From assembly GCA_000508305.1 (NCBI GenBank), contig CP006977.1:714621-778620 (forward strand): 64,000 nucleotides of DNA, written 5' to 3'. Of the stretch, positions 57,517 through 64,000 are shown piece by piece. The notes under the pieces were generated by a model, which did no database searches, was not told the DNA's origin, and worked only from the letters and a program-made list of their open reading frames with translations. Every line of letters begins with the position of its first letter. Within the stretch, counting starts at the first letter, position 1. The stretch comes from Sulfolobus acidocaldarius SUSAZ. Its GTDB lineage: Archaea > Thermoproteota > Thermoprotei_A > Sulfolobales > Sulfolobaceae. Position numbers and translations under genes: made by a program.

Positions 57517-58326
57517 ATGAGTTCATGTGAGATCTTCCCTTTAATGGCAAAACTTGGAGCAGAAGGAAAACGGTTTGCTCTAGTAAGTATTTTTAAACAA
57601 GACAAGGTGGAGAGAACGATATTTGTTGATGGGAAACCGTTACTTGGTAACCTACCTAGTGAAATAAGTGAACTTGTAAACGAGTCTTTAGAGAAGTATG
57701 TTAAAGTGGATGTGAACACTAATTATGGCAGAGTAGTGATTGAGCCCATTGAACCTAGACCAGGAGTAATAATAGTTGGATCAGGAATGATTGCCAAGTC
57801 TTTGGCTAAGTTAGGAAGTGCTATGGGCTATTATGTTGCTGTAGTTGGTAATGGTGATTTGCCTGAGAAGGAATTTGAGTCATTCACCTCATTTATTTCA
57901 AATCAAATAGAGACATTGGAACAGATAGTTGACAGTAATTCAATGGTTATTGTTGCAAATGAGGGAGGAAAACCATATGATGCTTATGCTACATACATTG
58001 CCCTTAAAAAAGGTGCCAAATATGTAGGTGTTTTATCTAGTGCAAAAAGAGGCGCATTGATAATAGCAGAGGTAATAAAAAGAGGATTAAAAGTGGAGGA
58101 CTTTAAGGATAGGCTGTATGCACCTGTAGGGATTGATATTGGCTCTAAAACTGCAGAGGAAATTGCATTAAGTATTTTGGCAGAAATCATGTTAGTGCTA
58201 CGTGGTGGAAGTCTTAAGCACTTGAGAGAAGTCAAGAATCCATATAAATTCGTTGAGGACGCTTTACAGGGAAAAATTGAAGATAAATGTTTCTTTATAC
58301 CCAAGGCACTAAGTGAACAGGGATGA
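57517..58326 (+). CDS. XdhC/CoxI family molybdenum-enzyme maturation protein
   Basis: About 269 aa from ATG 57517 (a frame from 57475 adds 14 unlikely residues). N-terminal XdhC domain (EIFPLMAKLGAEGKRFALVSIFK), then a Rossmann domain with VIIVGSGMIAKSLAKLGSAMGYYVAVV, and the conserved PVGIDIGSKTAEEIALSILAEIM. XdhC binds and sulfurates the cofactor before insertion into xanthine-dehydrogenase-type enzymes, of which two large subunits are in this window. Overlaps the next gene by 4 nt. Confidence 0.9.
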   Translation: MSSCEIFPLMAKLGAEGKRFALVSIFKQDKVERTIFVDGKPLLGNLPSEISELVNESLEKYVKVDVNTNYGRVVIEPIEPRPGVIIVGSGMIAKSLAKLGSAMGYYVAVVGNGDLPEKEFESFTSFISNQIETLEQIVDSNSMVIVANEGGKPYDAYATYIALKKGAKYVGVLSSAKRGALIIAEVIKRGLKVEDFKDRLYAPVGIDIGSKTAEEIALSILAEIMLVLRGGSLKHLREVKNPYKFVEDALQGKIEDKCFFIPKALSEQG

Positions 58327-58664
58327 TAGATGAGATATTAAATGAAATTAAGGAAAAGGTGAAGAATAAGACAGGTAAGGAGCTGTCTGCAGTAAAGGCG
58401 TCATTTAGGATAAACAATAAGAATAAAGTGGTAGAAACAAAAGGACATACAATTTATATAAATCCTATTTTTATAGAAGGATTTCAAGGTGACCCTTATA
58501 AAATAAGGGACTGCGTTTTAGGTGTGCTTTTAGTGGAATATTTACGTTTGTTAGGTTTTGATGATAACGAGATACTAAATTATGTGAAGAATAATGAAAC
58601 AGAAATTATTAGTTATGTGCAAAAATTATGTAAACCAAAGTGGAGTGTAATGTATTACATTTGA
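58323..58664 (+). CDS. Small conserved protein downstream of xdhC, unknown function
   Basis: 113 aa, charged N-terminal helix (EILNEIKEKVKNKTGKEL), a strand region and helices; ends KPKWSVMYYI. No domain recognised. The 4-nt overlap with xdhC points to joint expression and possibly a role in molybdenum enzyme maturation (inference). Confidence 0.55.
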   Translation: MIDEILNEIKEKVKNKTGKELSAVKASFRINNKNKVVETKGHTIYINPIFIEGFQGDPYKIRDCVLGVLLVEYLRLLGFDDNEILNYVKNNETEIISYVQKLCKPKWSVMYYI

Positions 58665-58789
58665 ATTTCTGCTTATGTACTATTTGTTAATGGCTTTCCT
58701 CTCCAGAATTATGGCTGATATACTGTTGTCTACCTCCAAATAAAATTCAACTTACTAGATGCATAGATATTCTGAATGGCACTTTGGCT

Positions 58790-59803
58790 TTATAAAACCT
58801 TTAGCCCGTTTCCTGTAAGTACTAAGACAGAATTTTCGTCGTCTTTTCTTAAGGACGCATAAACTGTAGCGGAACTATATTCAACGAGTAAGCCTATTTT
58901 AGTAAGCTCATTCCACGCTTCAATTATTTGGTTATCATCTACTACTCTGCACTCACCATACTTTTGTAACACATCTGTCATTTCCTCTAATAGTGCTGGA
59001 TTAGTGGAGACTAACGCATCTGCTATTGAAGTCACTTTAGCTGGCGGTGTATAGCTCAAATTGTTAAGTTTAGCGCAAACTGGCATGACTTGTTTAGTCT
59101 GGACAGCTACTATGGTAGGAATCTTTTCTATGACACCACTTTCCATGAGATGTTTGAAACCAGAGTAGACTCCCATTAAGAGTGTACCAGCAGAGACCGG
59201 TATGAATACTTTCTCAGGAATTTTCCAATTTAGATCCCTGACTATTTCATAAGCTAAGCTCCTGATTCCATCTCTGAAATGGGGTTGAAATACATGGGAG
59301 GCATAATAGGATCCTGAGTTTTCTGCTGCCTTAGTTACGTCATCTCTTGTTCCGCTCACTTTCATCAATTTTGCTCCATAAGCTTCTATCTGTTTAACCT
59401 TATTTCCCCTGGCTGTCTCAGGGACAAAAATAGTTACATTCATGCCTGCTGCTTTTCCGTAAGCTGCAATTGATGCTCCTGCGTTTCCTGAGGAGTCCTC
59501 TACTATATCCTTTATTCCATTAGAAGCCAAGTAAGAGATTAGTGTGACACTTCCCCTGTCCTTATAGGAACCTGTAGGGTTTAAAAAATCCAGTTTGAAC
59601 CAGACTTTTTCCCTTCTAATAAGTGGAGTATTGCCCTCTCCTAAAGTTACCCATTCCTTTATATAGGGAAAATTATCCTTGAGATTTTCCTTTCTGAATT
59701 CAAAATCAATCTCTACCTCAAATACTCCACCGCATTTTTTACATTTTATTTCATGTAAACTTTCTCTTTCCTTTCCACACCTTGAGCATTTAATATTTAC
59801 CAT
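58790..59803 (-). CDS. thrC: Threonine synthase
   Basis: About 337 aa PLP enzyme converting O-phosphohomoserine to threonine. N-terminal zinc ribbon (IKCSRCGKE and IKCKKCGG), [13 protein letters not shown] lysine in [25 protein letters not shown] and a C-terminal LTGNGLK. ATG 59803 is preferred over an upstream TTG at 59827. The substrate comes from the homoserine kinase encoded at 12 kb. Divergent from the HtrA-like gene. Confidence 0.93.
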   Translation of the reverse strand: MVNIKCSRCGKERESLHEIKCKKCGGVFEVEIDFEFRKENLKDNFPYIKEWVTLGEGNTPLIRREKVWFKLDFLNPTGSYKDRGSVTLISYLASNGIKDIVEDSSGNAGASIAAYGKAAGMNVTIFVPETARGNKVKQIEAYGAKLMKVSGTRDDVTKAAENSGSYYASHVFQPHFRDGIRSLAYEIVRDLNWKIPEKVFIPVSAGTLLMGVYSGFKHLMESGVIEKIPTIVAVQTKQVMPVCAKLNNLSYTPPAKVTSIADALVSTNPALLEEMTDVLQKYGECRVVDDNQIIEAWNELTKIGLLVEYSSATVYASLRKDDENSVLVLTGNGLKVL

Positions 59804-59879
59804 ACTAATAGCCAGATTTCTTACCAACTTAAATTCACCTCAAATAGCTTTAATAGGATTGAAGGCGTAAATTTCTTCT

Positions 59880-60773
59880 ATGGACTTCTCAGCAGTTGTA
59901 GACGATGTATCAAAATCTGTAGTTACCATTCTGACTAAGCAAATAACTTTAGATGATTTTCTTCAACCCTCTGTTGCACAAGGACTCGGCTCAGGATTTT
60001 CTATAGGTAAAGGTCTCATAATGACATCTTACCATGTTATTGGTCAGGCTAGTAGTAGTATGATAATTACGAGGGATGGTTTCAGAGGTGAGGCTGAAAT
60101 TATTGCTGTAAACCCATTCAATGACTTAGCCCTAATAAAGACTGACCTTGATTTAACACCTCTGAAACTAACTGATGACGTAAAGGTAGGTCAAGGCGTT
60201 TTGGCAGTGGGAAGCCCCTTGGGGCTAGATAGTACAACATTTGGTATAGTTAGTAGTGTGGATAGGACTATTCAGTCACCAATTGGAAGTAGCTTGTATG
60301 TTATACAGACTGATGCTGCAGTAAACCCAGGGAATAGTGGAGGTCCTCTGGTTAATACCAAGGGAGAAGTAGTTGGAGTTATAACTGCTATGATACCATA
60401 CGCTCAGGGAATAGGATTTGCAATACCTTCTAGACTTGTAATGAGTTTCATAGAAAACATAAAGAAAAACGGGAGGTATATCAGACCCTACATTGGTGTT
60501 AGAATAATAAAGTTGAATAGAGCTATGGCAGTCTATTTTAATTTGTCAGTAGATGAGGGGGTAATAGTGATAGACGTTGATCCCAGAAGCCCTGCTTATG
60601 AGGCTGGAATTAGGAGAGGAGATGTAATTTACGAGATAAATAGTAAGAAGGTGAAGAGTCAGTTAGATATTATTGCCGGTATCGAGGAGAAGGGATTAGA
60701 TCAAGTAGAACTGGGAGTTTATAGGGGAAAGAATAAGCTTAAAATGAGCATCGAGCCTATAGAACTCTCATGA
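59880..60773 (+). CDS. HtrA/DegP-like serine protease, cytosolic
   Basis: 297 aa trypsin-like domain plus one PDZ domain. Catalytic triad visible as His52 (TSYHVIG), Asp82 (NDLALIK) and Ser153 (NPGNSGGPLV). The PDZ (about 200-295) includes VIDVDPRSPAYEAGIRRGDVI. No signal peptide, so it acts inside the cell, unlike periplasmic bacterial homologues. Protein quality control is the likely role. Confidence 0.93.
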   Translation: MDFSAVVDDVSKSVVTILTKQITLDDFLQPSVAQGLGSGFSIGKGLIMTSYHVIGQASSSMIITRDGFRGEAEIIAVNPFNDLALIKTDLDLTPLKLTDDVKVGQGVLAVGSPLGLDSTTFGIVSSVDRTIQSPIGSSLYVIQTDAAVNPGNSGGPLVNTKGEVVGVITAMIPYAQGIGFAIPSRLVMSFIENIKKNGRYIRPYIGVRIIKLNRAMAVYFNLSVDEGVIVIDVDPRSPAYEAGIRRGDVIYEINSKKVKSQLDIIAGIEEKGLDQVELGVYRGKNKLKMSIEPIELS

Positions 60774-60830
60774 ACCAAATTCATGGTTAGGATTTCCTAA
60801 AGATTTTTATATCCTTTATTTTATTAGAGG

Positions 60831-61454
60831 TTGATGCGCAAATATTATTACTGGATTTTATTGCTTCTATTTCTAATTCTTTCAATATACATTAAACTAA
60901 TTGGGGGAGAGCAGAACATAGGGTTTAATGTAGAACTGTTCAAGCTTATTAACTACAATCAAATAAGTGCACTTAATGGTCTCATGGTGTTCTTAAGTAA
61001 ATACGGTAGAGAGTATGTCTGGATTCCAGTTACTGCATTACTACTCATATTCAAGAGGACTAGAAAAATTGGAATTACACTGGTAATATCCTTTGTAATT
61101 GCAATAATTTTAGGGGAGGTAAGTAAATATTTGATGGCGCAATTGAGACCATTCAATTTTATAAATCCCACGTACCTTCTTGAGCCAAAGCCTACAGATT
61201 ACAGTTATCCATCTGGACATGCACTCATAGTTAGTACAGGTGCTGTTACACTGCTCTTAACATCTCCAAGGTGGATGTGGATACTTGGTATAATAGAGGC
61301 AGTACTTGTTTCTTACTCTAGAGTTTATGTGGGAGTGCATTGGCCATTAGATGTAATTGCAGGTTGGCTGCTGGGCAGTTGGATATCATTTTTATCTGTT
61401 CAGATAGAAAGTACAGGACCTATAAAGAAAATTGAGCAAATGCTGAAAGCATAA
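60831..61454 (+). CDS. PAP2-family membrane phosphatase
   Basis: 207 aa with about five or six membrane segments. The phosphatase signature is complete: [15 protein letters not shown] and [12 protein letters not shown]. Such enzymes recycle polyprenyl pyrophosphate (dolichyl carrier) after glycan transfer, or act on phospholipids. This could link to the dolichol-phosphate sugar transferase at 46.6 kb. TTG start or the ATG just after it. Confidence 0.88.
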   Translation: MMRKYYYWILLLLFLILSIYIKLIGGEQNIGFNVELFKLINYNQISALNGLMVFLSKYGREYVWIPVTALLLIFKRTRKIGITLVISFVIAIILGEVSKYLMAQLRPFNFINPTYLLEPKPTDYSYPSGHALIVSTGAVTLLLTSPRWMWILGIIEAVLVSYSRVYVGVHWPLDVIAGWLLGSWISFLSVQIESTGPIKKIEQMLKA

Positions 61455-61535
61455 GCCCATATAGAAAGTTAAAGAAAACGCTCTTTCTTATTTTAATACT
61501 TTTATCTCATGTTTTGTTTGGTAACCATGTTAAGA

Positions 61536-61985
61536 CTATGTTGCTTTTCTCCTGCCTCTTATAACACCTAAGACAATTAGTACAATTCCTATAACTCCTA
61601 ATGCTATAGGTAACAATCCACCTATTATGGCTACTGCAAATACTACTGTAAAAGATCCATAGACGAGTGTATAGTTAACTGTGGCATTTACAGTATTGTT
61701 ATTATAGAACGTAATGGGTTCGGGTCCACTTTTTACAATTGCTATCACATTAGATTGCTCGGTAGCATTTGAAGGTATTGTTACCTTCATCGGAGGGGTG
61801 GCGGAATAATAAACAGATACAAAAAGGTTCTGTGGATATGTTAAATTAAACTCGTTTCCAGGTAAAACAACTACTTTTCCCTGTTGTGTTGTAGTTAAGC
61901 TAGAAAATAATAGTCCTGGTACTAGTAGATACGTTACGATAGCTAGTATTATTATCCCTATTCCTATAACAGTATATCTATGCAT
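61536..61985 (-). CDS. Membrane protein with extracellular Asn-rich loop
   Basis: 149 aa from ATG 61985. Hydrophobic N-terminal segment (YTVIGIGIIILAIVTYLLVPGLLF), a 75-residue outside loop with several N-x-S/T sites (NATE, NNTVNATVNYT), then a C-terminal membrane helix and GRRKAT. Looks like a small surface glycoprotein; no family recognised. Divergent from the ABC ATPase gene. Confidence 0.65.
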   Translation of the reverse strand: MHRYTVIGIGIIILAIVTYLLVPGLLFSSLTTTQQGKVVVLPGNEFNLTYPQNLFVSVYYSATPPMKVTIPSNATEQSNVIAIVKSGPEPITFYNNNTVNATVNYTLVYGSFTVVFAVAIIGGLLPIALGVIGIVLIVLGVIRGRRKAT

Positions 61986-62195
61986 GATAGAATTTATACA
62001 TAACAACTATTTAAGTCATCTATGAATATAGGTCTAAAAATTAAAAGCCTACATGATTTATTTAAATAATAAATACAAATATTTTTCTCCCCTTCGGCTA
62101 CGTTATTTCATTAACTCTTCCCTTAAATTATTACTTTTTAGACTACTGAATGAATAAACATAAATACACGATATTCTTTAATATCATTGTTCAAA

Positions 62196-63107
62196 ATGAC
62201 AATTAAGGTTAAAAATATTTCGAAAAAATATGGTAGGATTACAGCCATACAAGATGTTTCCTTTGAGGTAAAGGATGGAGAAATTGTGGGATACGTAGGT
62301 TTAAACGGTGCTGGTAAGACAACGACCATTGAGATTATATCAGGTGTGAGGTCTCCTGATCAAGGAGATGTGGAAATTGATGGACATAGTATTGTAAAGG
62401 AAAAGAGGGTCGCCTCAAAAAATTTAGGATGGGTTCCTGAATTACCTATTTTTGAGCAGGACGCAAAAGCTTTAGATTACTTCATTTATTTAGCGGGGTT
62501 TTACGGTATTAGTACCGAAGAGGCGAGAAGAAAGGCGCAGGAATTGTTTAGCATGGTCGGGTTAGAAGGGAGAGAGAAGGATAAATTGAAGAATTACTCC
62601 CAGGGAATGAAAAAGAGGTTTGCTCTTGCCGTGTCTATGTTATCAGATCCTAAGAACTTTTTATTCGATGAAGTCTTAAATGGTCTTGACCCACAGGGTA
62701 TTGCATTTTTTAGAGATTTAGCCATACGTTTTAAGAAAGAAGGAAAGGGTGTTCTTTTCTCATCCCATATATTAACCGAAGTAGAGAACATAGCAGATAG
62801 GGTTATCTTTATTCATAAAGGTAGGATAATGAAAGAGATGACAATAGATGAAATCAGAAATTATGCAGGCTCAAGTAATGTCAGGGTCATATTACAGAAA
62901 CCTGACGATACTGTAATAAAGGTAGCTGAAAAGTATGGTATACCTAGAATAGAAGGAAACACACTTTATATATCTGATTTCAAGGGAGACATGCAGAGTC
63001 TGTTTTCAGATCTAGCACAGTATGGAGTTAATGATATTGGAAAGGTAAGCAACAACTTGGAGGAAATATTCTTTAAGATAATAGGTCTTTACAATCAAGG
63101 AGCTTGA
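62196..63107 (+). CDS. ABC transporter ATP-binding protein
   Basis: About 303 aa from ATG 62196. Walker A GLNGAGKTTT, signature YSQGMKKRFALA (variant of LSGGQ common in ABC-2 exporters), Walker B LFDEVLNGLD, H-loop SSHILTEVEN. A C-terminal DrrA-like extension follows. No permease gene is adjacent (a 260-bp gap and then an aminotransferase), so its membrane partner is elsewhere. Confidence 0.88.
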   Translation: MTIKVKNISKKYGRITAIQDVSFEVKDGEIVGYVGLNGAGKTTTIEIISGVRSPDQGDVEIDGHSIVKEKRVASKNLGWVPELPIFEQDAKALDYFIYLAGFYGISTEEARRKAQELFSMVGLEGREKDKLKNYSQGMKKRFALAVSMLSDPKNFLFDEVLNGLDPQGIAFFRDLAIRFKKEGKGVLFSSHILTEVENIADRVIFIHKGRIMKEMTIDEIRNYAGSSNVRVILQKPDDTVIKVAEKYGIPRIEGNTLYISDFKGDMQSLFSDLAQYGVNDIGKVSNNLEEIFFKIIGLYNQGA

Positions 63108-63367
63108 AAAAATAAAAAGTGATCCTGTATACTTTTAAAATGTCAATATTTTGCAATCAATTTGAGTTAAAACATAGACTAAAATTAAGTATTTTCTTTT
63201 ATGAAATCGAATAAAATAGTTTCATCTTTAAATGTTCATCCATTGTAACATGACGAGAAATTGATTCTTATTACCTCAAAAGATTCGTTTTCTGAAATCT
63301 AACATCGTAGTTAATTCGTCGAAAAAATTAAAACTATTAATTTAAGCTTGGGCGATAAATAAAAAGT
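63108..63367. other. AT-rich intergenic region
   Basis: 260 bp between the ABC ATPase and the aminotransferase genes. No convincing ORF, repeat or RNA structure seen. The downstream promoter should lie in the last 60 bp; TTAAAACTATTAATTTAAGC is the AT-rich candidate. Confidence 0.4.
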
Positions 63368-64000
63368 ATGGAAAAGATTAGATGGGTAATAGAAGAAAGT
63401 GAAAAATACCTGGCTAATACAACAAGAGATCCTGAATCCCAACCTTTAGTAATTGACAGGGGAGAAGGCGTTTGGGTCTATGATATTGAAGGAAACAAAT
63501 ATCTAGATTTCACATCGGGTATAGGGGTAAATAATCTAGGTTGGCCCTCTCATCCAGACGTTATAAAGGTTGCCCAGATTCAAATGACAAGATTAGCTCA
63601 TGCAGCTGCTAATGATTTCTATAATATACCCCAGATGGAATTAGCTAAAAGACTAGTTGAACTATCTCCAGGTAATTTCTCTAAAAAAGTATTCTTTTCT
63701 AATAGTGGGACAGAGTCCGTTGAAGCCTCAATAAAATTAGTCAAGGGTACGGGCAGGAAATATCTTATAGCCTTCTTAGGTTCATTTCATGGCAGGACTT
63801 TAGGTTCCTTAGCTCTCACAGCCAGCAAGCCTGTACAAAGGTATTCTGCAGGTCCTTTTTCAATAGGAGTTTTTCATGTTCCCTATCCTAATCCGTTTAG
63901 GAACCCTTGGAAAATTAATGGATATGAGAATCCTGATGAATTAATCGATGCAGTAATAGAATACATTGATTTTTGGCTATTTCAGCACGTTGTAGACCCA
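63368..64000 (+). CDS. Class III aminotransferase (truncated by window end)
   Basis: The first 211 residues of a 4-aminobutyrate/acetylornithine-type aminotransferase: [45 protein letters not shown] and [19 protein letters not shown]. The catalytic lysine lies beyond the window, so activity cannot be checked. ATG 63368; the AT-rich gap upstream should hold its promoter. Confidence 0.9.
   Translation, partial: MEKIRWVIEESEKYLANTTRDPESQPLVIDRGEGVWVYDIEGNKYLDFTSGIGVNNLGWPSHPDVIKVAQIQMTRLAHAAANDFYNIPQMELAKRLVELSPGNFSKKVFFSNSGTESVEASIKLVKGTGRKYLIAFLGSFHGRTLGSLALTASKPVQRYSAGPFSIGVFHVPYPNPFRNPWKINGYENPDELIDAVIEYIDFWLFQHVVDP

Overview
The window looks like a stretch of a Sulfolobales (crenarchaeal) chromosome, most probably Sulfolobus acidocaldarius or a close relative. 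Grounds: archaeal translation factors (aIF1A, aIF2-beta, aRF1, NMD3, DUF424, Dim2/KH, Rio1), a Sulfolobus-type SSB, the non-classical four-subunit succinate dehydrogenase with a CCG-domain SdhC, a geranylgeranyl reductase with its characteristic Cys47, a hexaprenyl diphosphate synthase, AT-rich DNA, many GTG/TTG starts, leaderless promoter spacing and GGTGA-type Shine-Dalgarno sites. The species is an inference from recalled protein families; no search was run.

Layout. 1-4.2 kb: the end of a membrane glycosyltransferase, then a tight minus-strand cluster reading aIF2-beta, DUF424, NMD3, RNase HII and a TGS protein whose GTPase domain is degenerate. 4.2-10 kb: tRNA methylthiotransferase, thiolase, and an aIF1A-Rio1-KH ribosome/initiation cluster. 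10-15.4 kb: small lineage-specific genes, then a minus-strand series SSB, PqqD-like, MoeA, homoserine kinase, cystathionine synthase/lyase. 15.5-18 kb: MoxR ATPase plus VWA protein. 18.1-22 kb: sdhABCD. 22-34.7 kb: HAD phosphatase, DUF2070, two geranylgeranyl-reductase-family proteins, an Lrp regulator, a RimK-type ATP-grasp ligase, hexaprenyl diphosphate synthase, MTA phosphorylase, a phosphoribosyltransferase and the release factor aRF1, divergent from tRNA-Leu(GAG). 34.9-39.6 kb: the only clearly accessory stretch, with sparse coding and a decayed secreted-protein gene interrupted by an IS605/TnpB-derived remnant. 39.7-64 kb: MFS transporter, a PadR-controlled ABC exporter, two molybdenum-hydroxylase large subunits and XdhC, a dolichol-phosphate sugar transferase, amino-acid enzymes, PepQ, an HDAC-like hydrolase, TldD/TldE, threonine synthase, HtrA, PAP2 phosphatase, an ABC ATPase and the start of a class-III aminotransferase.

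Most striking observation: the aRF1 gene has no usable start codon in its own frame for its conserved N-terminus. Directly upstream is ATG-AGT-CTT-TGA-C; a +1 shift at CTT-TGA-C, the exact heptamer of the bacterial RF2 (prfB) autoregulatory frameshift, would join this ATG to a full-length 368-residue aRF1. The gene next door, divergently oriented, is the tRNA-Leu(GAG) that should read CUU. A second gene, the RimK-type ligase, also lacks a normal start; an AUU codon 5 nt after a GGTGAT Shine-Dalgarno site fits. Other highlights are two candidate C/D-box guide RNAs at gene ends (29.5 kb minus, 44.0 kb plus), a paired palindromic PadR operator, and two unlisted microproteins (41.5 and 57.3 kb).
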